This document shows, piece after piece, positions 24,130-32,742 of a stretch of 64,000 bases of DNA; position 1 is the stretch's first letter, and every line of letters begins with the position of its first letter. This stretch comes from JBLMYQ01 sp050260055 (lineage in GTDB: Bacteria > Bacillota > Clostridia > Acetivibrionales > UBA4821), in NCBI GenBank assembly GCA_050260055.1, contig JBLNBO010000022.1, positions 251,044 through 315,043 of the forward strand, written 5' to 3'. A program made the position numbers and the translations under genes. Under the pieces are notes generated by a model that was not told the origin of the DNA, did no database searches, and was given only the letters and a program-made list of their open reading frames with translations.

Positions 24130-25881
24130 ATGGGAAAAAACACTGCAGTAGAATTATGGGTTCAAGAAATGGCAAAGCTTACGAAGCCGGACAGAATTGT
24201 TTGGATTGACGGATCCGAGGAAGAAAGAAAGAGGCTTGCTGATGAAGCTTGCAGTACCGGAGAAATGCGTGAGGCAAATAAAGAAAAGCTTCCGGGATGT
24301 TATCTGCATAGAACTGCACAGAATGATGTTGCCAGAGTAGAGCACCTCACATTTATTTGTACAAGAAATAAGGAAGATGCAGGTGTAACAAACAATTGGA
24401 TGGCTCCTGAGGAAGCATATGAAAAACTAGGGAAGATATTTGACGGGTCAATGATCGGAAGAACAATGTATGTCATTCCATATCTGATGGGCCCTAAAGG
24501 TTCGCCATTCAGCAAGGTTGGCATAGAATTAACCGACAGTATTTATGTTGTTTTAAATATGAGGATAATGACAAGAATAGGAAAGCCTGCTATAGAGCAT
24601 TTGGGAGATTCCTCTGATTTTGTTAAAGGCCTTCATTCAAAAGCAGATTTAAATCCCGAAAGAAGATTTATATGCCATTTCCCGGAAGACAATACTATTT
24701 GGAGTGTTGGTTCAGGATATGGCGGAAATGTTCTTCTAGGTAAAAAATGCTTTGCCCTAAGGATTGCAAGCCATATGGGAAGAAGAGAAGGCTGGCTGGC
24801 TGAACATATGCTTATACTTGGAGTGGAAAATCCTAAGGGTGAAATTACTTATATAGCAGCGGCATTTCCTAGTGCCTGTGGGAAGACAAATCTTGCGATG
24901 CTTATACCTCCGGAAGCATTTAAAGGGTATAAAGTATGGACAGTCGGAGATGATATTGCCTGGATGAGGATTGGTGAAGATGGCCGATTATGGGCTATTA
25001 ATCCTGAAGCAGGATTCTTTGGCGTTGCACCGGGAACAAACTCGAAATCCAACCCTAATGCTTTGGCAACAGTCCAAAAAAATACTATATTTACTAATGT
25101 GGTTGAAGGTTCTGATGGAACTGTTTGGTGGGAGGGACTTGATAAAGAGATTCCGCCAAATCCGATAAATTGGAAGGGCGAACCTTGGAATTCAAATGGT
25201 ACAGAGGTTGGAGCACATCCAAATTCAAGATTTACAGCGCCGGCAAGTCAGTGTCCTACAATTTCTCCTGAGTGGCAGAGTCCCAAAGGAGTGCCGATTT
25301 CTGCGATTGTCTTTGGAGGAAGAAGGGCGAAAGTAGCTCCATTAGTATATCAATCTTTTGATTGGGAGCATGGAGTATTTGTTGGGGCGACTATGGCTTC
25401 TGAGACTACAGCAGCAGCAGCAGGGGCGGTTGGAGTTGTAAGGCGTGACCCAATGGCTATGATTCCATTTTGCGGGTACAATATGGCCGACTATTTTAGA
25501 CACTGGCTGGAAATGGGCAAAAAGATTCCTAATCCACCAAAAATATTTAACGTTAACTGGTTCAGAACAAATGCGGAAGGAAAATTTATTTGGCCAGGCT
25601 ATGGAGACAATCTGCGTGTATTAAAATGGATAATAGATAGGTGCAAAGGTAATATTGATGCTGTTGAAACTGCGATAGGATATGTTCCTGCTCCCGAGGT
25701 GCTAGAACTATCTGGATTAAGCCTTTCTAGAGATGTTATAGATAACCTCTTGTGTGTTGATGCAGATGTTTGGAAGCAGGAACTCAGCGAACTTGATGCT
25801 TTTCTGGCCAAGTTCGGTGACAGGTTGCCAAAAGAATTATTAATGCAGAAAGAGGCTTTGAAAAAGAGGCTTGGGTTATAG
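24130..25881 (+). CDS. pckG: Phosphoenolpyruvate carboxykinase (GTP)
   Basis: GTP-type PEPCK interconverts oxaloacetate and PEP with GTP/GDP. In clostridia it can run in the PEP-carboxylating direction within fermentation. The 583-residue protein shows the kinase-1a P-loop with reactive cysteine AAFPSACGKTNLAM (about 240-253) and the kinase-2 WTVGDDIAWMR. It also has VFGGRRAKVAPLVYQSFDW and the nucleotide-binding PFCGYNMADYFRHWL. AAGGGGAG precedes the ATG. Its last codon overlaps the stop codon of a convergent gene. Confidence 0.97.
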   Translation: MGKNTAVELWVQEMAKLTKPDRIVWIDGSEEERKRLADEACSTGEMREANKEKLPGCYLHRTAQNDVARVEHLTFICTRNKEDAGVTNNWMAPEEAYEKLGKIFDGSMIGRTMYVIPYLMGPKGSPFSKVGIELTDSIYVVLNMRIMTRIGKPAIEHLGDSSDFVKGLHSKADLNPERRFICHFPEDNTIWSVGSGYGGNVLLGKKCFALRIASHMGRREGWLAEHMLILGVENPKGEITYIAAAFPSACGKTNLAMLIPPEAFKGYKVWTVGDDIAWMRIGEDGRLWAINPEAGFFGVAPGTNSKSNPNALATVQKNTIFTNVVEGSDGTVWWEGLDKEIPPNPINWKGEPWNSNGTEVGAHPNSRFTAPASQCPTISPEWQSPKGVPISAIVFGGRRAKVAPLVYQSFDWEHGVFVGATMASETTAAAAGAVGVVRRDPMAMIPFCGYNMADYFRHWLEMGKKIPNPPKIFNVNWFRTNAEGKFIWPGYGDNLRVLKWIIDRCKGNIDAVETAIGYVPAPEVLELSGLSLSRDVIDNLLCVDADVWKQELSELDAFLAKFGDRLPKELLMQKEALKKRLGL

Positions 25882-26337
25882 CAAAATTTCGTTTTCTATC
25901 AGCCAATAGCCAAATTCACCGTAAAGTTCGCCGGTGTTATTCTCGGATTTCCAGCAGCAATTTATGAAATATGGTTTCTCATCAATACCATATAGTGCCG
26001 GGATACCATATATAAAGGTAGATGATTCATTGCCATTAGTAATCCCTGCAATATAATATCCATAGATATAATACGAATTATTTAGACTCATTCCTGAAGG
26101 AATAATACCTGGAACGCTACATTGAAAAAGAATCTTTTTTAGCAGATGGTGGTTGTTAATCTTCCACCATTCTGTATTTCTGTTTTCATAACGAAAAGGT
26201 TTGCATTTTGAGAAATAAATTGAAATCATGTGTTCTAGAATCCCTGTGTTTTTTGGGGCATGCTTTGCATTGCAGGGTTCGGTTGAGATTTTCCAAGAAG
26301 AGTTGGGTTCAAAGCTTTTTTCATTGCTGGCTTCCAT
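25876..26337 (-). CDS. Conserved hypothetical protein, clostridial type
   Basis: The function is not recognised. The 153-residue protein is rich in aromatic residues, cysteine, asparagine and tryptophan and has no signal peptide or membrane span. The C-terminal half (FIYGIPALYGIDEKPYFIN, then GEFGYWL) resembles the tail found on several clostridial hypothetical proteins of the DUF6128 kind; this is recalled similarity, not a search result. The ATG sits eight bases after AGGGGG. Its stop overlaps the pckG stop by six bases in a convergent arrangement, with no terminator hairpin between them. Confidence 0.7.
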   Translation of the reverse strand: MEASNEKSFEPNSSWKISTEPCNAKHAPKNTGILEHMISIYFSKCKPFRYENRNTEWWKINNHHLLKKILFQCSVPGIIPSGMSLNNSYYIYGYYIAGITNGNESSTFIYGIPALYGIDEKPYFINCCWKSENNTGELYGEFGYWLIENEILL

Positions 26338-26545
26338 TAAATGTTACCCCCTGGTGTTAATGATTAATATAAAGATATGAATCCAGATTTAAAATCTTAC
26401 CTGTTTTTTCATTTATTCTAAAATGTATTGGGTAAAATTTTACAAATAAAATAAAAAATAAATCAAATGGCATTTTAATTACTTCAAAAATGTATTATAA
26501 TATTTCTAGAAGATGCAGGAGTTTGATTCTGGGAGGTTATAATTA

Positions 26546-27487
26546 ATGTTCAAAAAGAAAATCCTTGTGATAGACGATACTGAGCTGACCGTCAATCTAA
26601 TCAAGGAAATTCTCACAGATGCTGGCTACGAAGTATTAGTCGCAAATGATGGGATAACTGGTTTGCAGATGGTGCGCCAGGAAAAGCCTGAATTGGTAAT
26701 TCTTGATGTTGTTATGCCTGGTCTGGATGGTTTTGAAGTCTGCAAGACACTCAGAGATGACGAAAGTAACAATCTAATGCCCATATTGATGCTTACCGCT
26801 CAAGATAATGAAGACGATAAGCTTACTGGTCTTGAATTAGGCGTTGATGATTATATTATTAAGCCGTTTAATCAAAGAGAGCTTATAAGCAGGGTTAGAA
26901 ACACCTTGAAAAGAATAGATAGGAACAGATGGGCTAACCCATTGACAGGTTTGCAGGGTAATATCGAAATCCATGCAGAGATTAATAAGAGAATAGCAAA
27001 AAATGAACATTTTGCAGTTCTTTATCTTGATTTGGATAACTTTAAAGCATACAATGACGTTTATGGCTTTGCAAGTGGTGATAGGGCTATTAAGCTTACC
27101 GCAGACATAATTACTTCAAATGTACATATGGTAGGAAATCCCGGAGATTTTATTGGACATATTGGTGGAGACGACTATGTCGTAATTACTATTCCTGAAA
27201 AGATTGATGAGATCTGCAAGGGTATTATTCAAGATTTTGATAACAAGATTGGGGATTTATATCTGCAGGAGGATAGAGATAAAGGCTATATTACTACAGT
27301 TAATAGGCTTGGACAGGTTATGGAATTCCCAATTATGACAATATCCATTGCTGTTGTAACAAATGAGAGCCGTACTCTTTACAGTCCTGTTCAAATTGCT
27401 GAAATTGCTGCACAGGTTAAGAAAAAGGCGAAAATGATAAGCGGAAGTTCATATGTAAGAGATAGGCGCAAAGATAGAGAAGATTAA
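26546..27487 (+). CDS. Response regulator with REC and degenerate GGDEF domain
   Basis: The N-terminal receiver domain (1-120) has the acidic pair Asp10/Asp11, the phosphoacceptor Asp54 in VILDVVMPG, and the lysine of YIIKPF. The C-terminal domain (about 130-313) follows the GGDEF fold (LYLDLDNFKAYNDVYGF), but its signature reads GGDDY at about 208-212, with the catalytic Glu replaced by Asp and Phe by Tyr. It may therefore bind GTP or c-di-GMP without efficient synthesis. No partner histidine kinase is adjacent. GGGAGG precedes the ATG. Confidence 0.88.
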   Translation: MFKKKILVIDDTELTVNLIKEILTDAGYEVLVANDGITGLQMVRQEKPELVILDVVMPGLDGFEVCKTLRDDESNNLMPILMLTAQDNEDDKLTGLELGVDDYIIKPFNQRELISRVRNTLKRIDRNRWANPLTGLQGNIEIHAEINKRIAKNEHFAVLYLDLDNFKAYNDVYGFASGDRAIKLTADIITSNVHMVGNPGDFIGHIGGDDYVVITIPEKIDEICKGIIQDFDNKIGDLYLQEDRDKGYITTVNRLGQVMEFPIMTISIAVVTNESRTLYSPVQIAEIAAQVKKKAKMISGSSYVRDRRKDRED

Positions 27488-27514
27488 ATAATTAAATCAA
27501 AAAAAGTTTTTACA

Positions 27515-27545
27515 AAAAAATGCTTCTTACTAAGGGGCATTTTTT
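27515..27545 (+). terminator. Terminator after the REC-GGDEF gene
   Basis: AAAAAATGCTTCTT pairs with AAGGGGCATTTTTT, with two G-U pairs, around a three-base loop. Confidence 0.88.
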
Positions 27546-27588
27546 AATTTGCTCTGTAATAATTATTAATATAAAGCTTCCTTGGTGA

Positions 27589-28308
27589 GTGTACAAAATG
27601 ATTATAGTAATAAGAAAAAAGGTTATATTATCTGTTTCTCTTTTTGTTGTTACTGCATGCCTGGTTTATAATATGACATTGCAGGAAACTATACCAACAA
27701 TGGTTCTTCCGGTGACAAATAAGGTTATTGTTCTAGATCCAGGACATGGGGGAGTTGATCCGGGAGCAATCGGTAAATCGGGAGTAAGAGAAAAAGATAT
27801 AACTTTAGATATTGTTTTAAAAGTTCAAGGTCTTTTGGAGCAAAGCGGTTGCATAACTCAACTTACTAGGGCAATTGATGAATCGATACACGATAAGGAT
27901 TCAATAAGCAGGAAATACTCTGATTTAAAAAATCGGAAGAAGATAGCAGATACCAGCCAGGCAAATGCATTTATTTCGGTTCATTTAAACAGCTTTCCAC
28001 AATCCCAATATAAAGGAGTTCAATCTTTCTACCCTAAGCAGTTAGAAGAAAGTAAGAAGCTTGCAATAGATATCCAGAAGGAATTGAAAAACACGCTTAA
28101 TATAAATGATAATAGGGAGGCACTTCCAATTAATAATGTGCTAGTGTTAAAAGATGCAAAGATTCCTTCGGTCATTGTAGAATGTGGATTTTTATCAAAT
28201 CCAGAGGAAGAGGCTAATCTTGTATCAGAGAAATATAGACAAAAAATTGCTTGGGGAATTTATTTAGGTATCATGCGGTTCTTCGAAGAGGGGAAAAGTA
28301 CAAATTAA
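27589..28308 (+). CDS. cwlD: N-acetylmuramoyl-L-alanine amidase CwlD
   Basis: CwlD trims peptide stems in the spore cortex so that muramic-delta-lactam can be made, which is needed for germination. The 239-residue protein has an N-terminal hydrophobic signal/anchor (about 8-27). The amidase_3 zinc residues lie in VLDPGHGG, GVREKD and SVHLNS, and the catalytic glutamate is in VIVECGFLSN. The start is GTG at 27589 or ATG at 27598; the GGTGAG upstream suits the latter slightly better. The next gene has its own promoter. Confidence 0.92.
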   Translation: MYKMIIVIRKKVILSVSLFVVTACLVYNMTLQETIPTMVLPVTNKVIVLDPGHGGVDPGAIGKSGVREKDITLDIVLKVQGLLEQSGCITQLTRAIDESIHDKDSISRKYSDLKNRKKIADTSQANAFISVHLNSFPQSQYKGVQSFYPKQLEESKKLAIDIQKELKNTLNINDNREALPINNVLVLKDAKIPSVIVECGFLSNPEEEANLVSEKYRQKIAWGIYLGIMRFFEEGKSTN

Positions 28309-28336
28309 ATATAATAATTTACTGTATTAATATTCA

Positions 28337-28365
28337 TTGAACTTTTAGTGCTGATATATTATACT
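28337..28365 (+). promoter_or_regulatory. Sigma-A promoter for pcrA
   Basis: TTGAAC at 28337-28342, a 17-base spacer and TATACT at 28360-28365. Confidence 0.65.
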
Positions 28366-28405
28366 TTCATGAGGACAAATGATTATTGCAGAGTAGGTGA
28401 ATATA

Positions 28406-30658
28406 TTGAAATCCCTTGAAGGATTGAATCAAATGCAGGTTGAGGCAGTAACTCATACGGAAGGGCCTCTTCTTATTCTTGCCGGGGCAGGAAGCGGGAA
28501 AACCAGAGTATTAACCAATAGGATTGCTCATCTTATCATGGATAAGAATGCTGCTCCTTGGAGTATTCTTGCTATTACTTTTACTAATAAGGCTGCAAAG
28601 GAAATGAAGGAAAGAGTATGCAGACTTGTAGGACAAGCCGGAGAATCCATGTGGATAAGCACATTCCATTCAATGTGTGTGAGGATGCTAAGACGTGATA
28701 TTGAAAGGCTTGGGTTCGGGAGTAATTTTGTTATATTTGATTCATCTGACCAACAGGCGCTGGTAAAAGAATGTCTTAAAGAACTAAATCTAAATGATAA
28801 GAATTTCCCCCCAAAAAGTGTACTTGACCAGATTAGCAAGGCTAAGGACCAAATGATTGGGCCGGATGCTTTTTCAAATATGTATGCTTCAGATTTTAGA
28901 CTTGGCAAAATTTCTTTAATATATGAATTATATCAGAAGAAGCTAAGGCAAAATAATGCCCTGGATTTTGATGACCTTATTTTTTATGCCATTAGACTTC
29001 TAATTGATTATCCCGAGGTTTTAGAATATTATCATAATAAATTTAAGTATATTCTTGTTGATGAATACCAGGATACAAACAGCTCGCAGTTTACCCTTAT
29101 AAGCCTCCTTTCGGCCGCATATGGAAATATATGTGTAGTGGGTGATGATGATCAATCCATTTATGGTTGGAGAGGTGCAGATATAAGGAATATCCTTGAT
29201 TTTGAGAAAGAATTCCCAGGGACTAAGGTTGTAAAACTTGAACAGAATTACCGCTCAACAGAAAATATTTTAGAGGCTGCCAACCAGGTTATAAAAAACA
29301 ATGCAGGGCGCAAGGCCAAAAAGCTTTGGACAGATAAGGGACAAGGGGAAAGGCTAAGATATTATTGCGCTTCAAACGAATATGAAGAAGCTGATTATAT
29401 AGTTTATGAAATAAATAAGCTTATAAGGAATAATGAAAGAAAGTATTCGGATTTTGCAGTTTTGTATAGAATGAATGCTCAGTCACGTGCAATTGAAGAA
29501 GGATTCATGAGATACGGTATTCCCTACCGCATTGTTGGCGCGCAAAAGTTCTATGACAGAAAAGAAATAAAAGACTTAATTGCTTATTTAAGGCTGATAC
29601 ACAACCCTATGGACTCGCTTGCCCTTAAAAGGATAATAAACGTACCTAAAAGGGGTATAGGAAAGACAACAATAGAAGCCATAGAACAGCAAGCTTCAGA
29701 AAAAAATGTTTCGGTCTTTAGTATCGTTCAATCTGCAAAAGAAATTCCCAGCCTTTCGAGGAACTCTTCCACACTTGAAGAGTTTGCAGGGATGATAAGT
29801 TCATTTAAAGCTTCCAGCGAAACTATGAGACTGCCGGATTTTATTGAAACCTTACTTAATAAAACGGGATATATTAAAGAACTTGAACAGGATGGAACAG
29901 CAGAATCACGAGGCAGGATTGATAATTTAAGAGAATTTATAACTGTAGCGATAGATTTTGAAAGATTTAATGAAGAAGCAAAACTTGGAGAATTCTTGGA
30001 AAGCATTTCTCTGGTTGCAGATGTGGATAGTGATGAAGAGCAGAAGGACGAGGTTGTTCTTATGACTCTTCATAGCGCAAAAGGATTAGAGTTTCCAGTA
30101 GTATTTTTATCAGGAATGGAAGAGGGAATATTCCCTGGCTATCAGGCTGCTAATGAAGAAAGTGAAATGGAAGAAGAAAGAAGGCTTTGCTACGTAGGCA
30201 TAACAAGAGCTAGAGAAGTGTTATACCTGACTGGAGCTTACTGTAGAACAATTTATGGAAGTACCACATATAACAGAGCATCAAGGTTTATTACCGAAAT
30301 TCCGGAAGAACTTGTTGAGGGCCTGGAAAATATTAAAAAGAAGCAGGAAAAGCTCAAATCATGGGATGATTCAACGGATGACAGCTATGGTTACTCAGAT
30401 TACCGTAAGGCATCAAAAACCTTTGGACAAACTGCTTCAAGCCTAAATACCGGATTTAGAAGTATTGTTACTGTAAGTGAAGATATAGACTTTTCAAATT
30501 ACAGGGTGGGTGTAAAGGTTGAGCATAGAAAGTTTGGGTTTGGCATAATTACCAAGGTTGAACCTGAGGGGAATGATTTGAAGCTTGATATTTCATTCAA
30601 AGGAGCCGGAAATAAGAGATTAATGGCTCAGTATGCAGGACTAAAATTTGTTGATTAG
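28406..30658 (+). CDS. pcrA: ATP-dependent DNA helicase PcrA/UvrD
   Basis: This superfamily 1A 3'-5' helicase acts in nucleotide excision repair, replication-conflict resolution and removal of RecA. All motifs are visible in order: Q-motif GLNQMQVEAV, Walker A AGAGSGKTR, FTNKAAKEM, Walker B DEYQDTN, GDDDQSIYGWRGAD, QNYRST, TLHSAKGLEFPVVF and YVGITRARE. The C-terminal tudor-like domain (about 695-750) is also present. The TTG at 28406 is preferred because AGGTGA lies six bases upstream; a GTG three codons earlier overlaps that site. Confidence 0.96.
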   Translation: MKSLEGLNQMQVEAVTHTEGPLLILAGAGSGKTRVLTNRIAHLIMDKNAAPWSILAITFTNKAAKEMKERVCRLVGQAGESMWISTFHSMCVRMLRRDIERLGFGSNFVIFDSSDQQALVKECLKELNLNDKNFPPKSVLDQISKAKDQMIGPDAFSNMYASDFRLGKISLIYELYQKKLRQNNALDFDDLIFYAIRLLIDYPEVLEYYHNKFKYILVDEYQDTNSSQFTLISLLSAAYGNICVVGDDDQSIYGWRGADIRNILDFEKEFPGTKVVKLEQNYRSTENILEAANQVIKNNAGRKAKKLWTDKGQGERLRYYCASNEYEEADYIVYEINKLIRNNERKYSDFAVLYRMNAQSRAIEEGFMRYGIPYRIVGAQKFYDRKEIKDLIAYLRLIHNPMDSLALKRIINVPKRGIGKTTIEAIEQQASEKNVSVFSIVQSAKEIPSLSRNSSTLEEFAGMISSFKASSETMRLPDFIETLLNKTGYIKELEQDGTAESRGRIDNLREFITVAIDFERFNEEAKLGEFLESISLVADVDSDEEQKDEVVLMTLHSAKGLEFPVVFLSGMEEGIFPGYQAANEESEMEEERRLCYVGITRAREVLYLTGAYCRTIYGSTTYNRASRFITEIPEELVEGLENIKKKQEKLKSWDDSTDDSYGYSDYRKASKTFGQTASSLNTGFRSIVTVSEDIDFSNYRVGVKVEHRKFGFGIITKVEPEGNDLKLDISFKGAGNKRLMAQYAGLKFVD

Positions 30659-30718
30659 TTTTTTAGTTCAATATGTTATAGAATAAATGAGAAATCTATT
30701 TGGAAAGAGTGATTGGTT

Positions 30719-31033
30719 ATGACCTTGTATGATTTGCTGGAGGTTAGTCCAAAAGCTTCAAAAGAAGTAATTGAGAAAGCATACCGTGTTCTTGTGAAAA
30801 GGCATCATCCTGACTTTCACAAACCTGAAGACAAGGCGAAAGAAGAAGAGACGTTAAAAAGAATTAATAATGCCTATGAGATTTTAAGCGATGAAAACGA
30901 AAGAAAAAAATATGATGCTAAGATTGGGATTTCAAGCCAGCCTGCTGAGAATGAAAATCAAGAGTCAAATACAGATACGGAAGACTTGATAACCCAAGCT
31001 TTTATAAGCTGGTTCCGCGGGGGCGCAAAATAG
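30719..31033 (+). CDS. Short J-domain (DnaJ-like) protein
   Basis: The 104-residue protein is one J domain with the HPD motif at 30-32 (RHHPDFHK) and the following helix INNAYEILSDENERKKYD, plus a short acidic tail. The Gly/Phe, zinc-finger and substrate-binding regions of true DnaJ are absent, so it is a specialised DnaK co-chaperone with unknown client. The ATG at 30719 is preceded by a weak ribosome site (AAAGAGTGAT); a TTG two codons earlier is less likely. A small membrane-protein gene follows four bases after the stop. Confidence 0.88.
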   Translation: MTLYDLLEVSPKASKEVIEKAYRVLVKRHHPDFHKPEDKAKEEETLKRINNAYEILSDENERKKYDAKIGISSQPAENENQESNTDTEDLITQAFISWFRGGAK

Positions 31034-31037
31034 CATT

Positions 31038-31460
31038 ATGCTAAAAGAAATCTTGATGATTCTTACACTAACCAATATAGCATTTCTTGCAATTGCTTTA
31101 TTTAAGGTGATGCAAGAAGGTTCAAATCCAGGAGATTCTATAGAAGAAGTATATAGGATGTACAGTGAAGCACCATCAAATACTTTCATAATATTTTTAA
31201 TGATAGGGATATTGCTTGCCTTATACAATTCTGTCTATGTAGTAATTGCTTGTTTGTATATTAAATATTCCGTTTTTATAATAGCATCTTTGATTTTGAT
31301 TTTCTGGTCATGCGGAAGCGTTATAAATATGGTGAGATATCGAGCTGGAGGGAAAAGCTATTTTCCTAGGAATTTTAAGGTTTTTCTTTTATTCTTTTCT
31401 GTTGTTTGCAATTTAGCATATTTATGCTATGTATTGACTTTCCTTTTAACAAATTATTGA
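31038..31460 (+). CDS. Small multi-pass membrane protein, unknown function
   Basis: The family is not recognised. The 140-residue protein has four likely membrane spans (about 4-24, 48-70, 73-95 and 114-137) with a short acidic loop after the first. No clear ribosome site precedes the ATG, and with only four bases after the J-domain gene it may be translated by coupling. The tight linkage suggests the J-domain protein acts at the membrane with it, which is inference from spacing. Confidence 0.6.
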   Translation: MLKEILMILTLTNIAFLAIALFKVMQEGSNPGDSIEEVYRMYSEAPSNTFIIFLMIGILLALYNSVYVVIACLYIKYSVFIIASLILIFWSCGSVINMVRYRAGGKSYFPRNFKVFLLFFSVVCNLAYLCYVLTFLLTNY

Positions 31461-31470
31461 GGGTATGGTG

Positions 31471-31503
31471 AAAAGCATATTTTTACATTTAAAATGCTTT
31501 TTA
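31471..31503 (+). terminator. Terminator after the J-domain/membrane protein pair
   Basis: AAAAGCAT (31471-31478) pairs with ATGCTTTT (31494-31501), extended by TTTT/AAAA with one bulge, and a short T-run closes it. Confidence 0.7.
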
Positions 31504-31566
31504 GCGTTTTACGATTAAAAACATTCTTTTTAGACATATAAAACTATGAATTCCAAATATATTGTT

Positions 31567-31598
31567 AAAATGTGTGTGTTATTTTCACACATTTTTTT
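31567..31598 (+). terminator. Terminator-like hairpin just upstream of tadZ
   Basis: AAAATGTGTG (31567-31576) pairs with CACACATTTT (31586-31595) around a nine-base loop, and seven T residues overlap and follow the right arm. It ends 16 bases before the tadZ ATG. It could be a second barrier to readthrough or an attenuator in the pilus operon leader. It lies within the longest possible tadZ reading frame, which argues for the shorter start. Confidence 0.75.
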
Positions 31599-31614
31599 GT
31601 TTGGGAGAAAAATT

Positions 31615-32742
31615 ATGGCGATTTTTAATGTTGTAATTGCGGATAGTGATGAGGATTTTGTTGAAGCTTTTGAAAGGTTTTTAGGGATATATTATCATGA
31701 GAGATTTCAAGCGGTTTGTATTACGTCAGCTAAATATTTGAATGACTATATTAGAAATACATCTAAGAAAATCGATATTTTATTAACTACACCAGAATTT
31801 TTTCCAACTTATAGGGGCGAAAACATTAACACAGTAATCTTTATGACGGATGGTAGAATAACATCAGAGTTGGAGAAATATCCGGCAATAGAAAAATACC
31901 AGTCAGCTCAAAGGATTGTTAAGACAATAATTGATATTTATGCTGAGAATAATCCTAACGAGGTTCATTCCTGTTTTAGAGATAAAAAAACAAAAGTGGT
32001 AGGAGTATTTTCTCCAAATGGCGGTGCAGGAAAAACTACTATTTCAATTGCAATGTCTAAACGCTTAGTGCAGAGAGGGACAAACGTATTTTATTTAAAT
32101 CTTGAGGATATCTCTTCTTCTCCGCTGTTTTTTGACTGTAATTTAGAAAACAACCTTTCTCATGTCTTATTTTTTCTAAAAGAAAGAAGTAAGAATCTAA
32201 GTTTGAAAATTGAAGCCGCTAGTCATGAAGACCTAAACAGTGGAATCCATTATTTCGCGCCTCCTGACAGCGCATTAGAAATTAATGAAATCAATGGAGA
32301 AGATATTAAAGAGCTTATTAACCAATTAAAATCATTAAACAGATATGACAGCATTATCATTGATATGTCTTGTGCTGTTGATGAAATAAATATGAAGATA
32401 TTTAAAACTTGTGACAGTATCATATATATTCTGACTCCAGATGAAACCAGCAGATTAAAGACTGCACAAACAATTAAGATTTTCCAAATGGCAGAAAAGA
32501 AAGAACTTAAAGAAATGCATAACAAGATTAGCTTTGTAATGAATAAATATAATGAAAAAAATACAGATTTCCAAGAAGAATTATATTTTGAAGATAAGAA
32601 AATAGAAGTTAGAATTCCTGATATGCCAGAGGTTTTTTCAAGGACAGGAGAAAAACAGGATATTGGTCTGGATAGCCAATTCGGAGAGAATGTAAATATA
32701 TTAGTCAGCAGGATTTTAGGAGTAAAAGAAGATGGAGACTAA
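31615..32742 (+). CDS. tadZ: Tad pilus localisation ATPase, TadZ/CpaE-like
   Basis: TadZ/CpaE proteins place the Tad machinery in the cell. The 375-residue protein has an N-terminal receiver-like domain (about 1-115, IADSDEDFVEAFERFLG) and a MinD/ParA-type ATPase. Its P-loop, SPNGGAGKTT at 133-142, replaces the usual signature lysine KGG with NGG. The ATG at 31615 has GGGAG upstream; an in-frame ATG at 31546 would run through a terminator-like hairpin. Its end overlaps tadA by 11 bases. It is the first gene of the pilus operon. Confidence 0.88.
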   Translation: MAIFNVVIADSDEDFVEAFERFLGIYYHERFQAVCITSAKYLNDYIRNTSKKIDILLTTPEFFPTYRGENINTVIFMTDGRITSELEKYPAIEKYQSAQRIVKTIIDIYAENNPNEVHSCFRDKKTKVVGVFSPNGGAGKTTISIAMSKRLVQRGTNVFYLNLEDISSSPLFFDCNLENNLSHVLFFLKERSKNLSLKIEAASHEDLNSGIHYFAPPDSALEINEINGEDIKELINQLKSLNRYDSIIIDMSCAVDEINMKIFKTCDSIIYILTPDETSRLKTAQTIKIFQMAEKKELKEMHNKISFVMNKYNEKNTDFQEELYFEDKKIEVRIPDMPEVFSRTGEKQDIGLDSQFGENVNILVSRILGVKEDGD

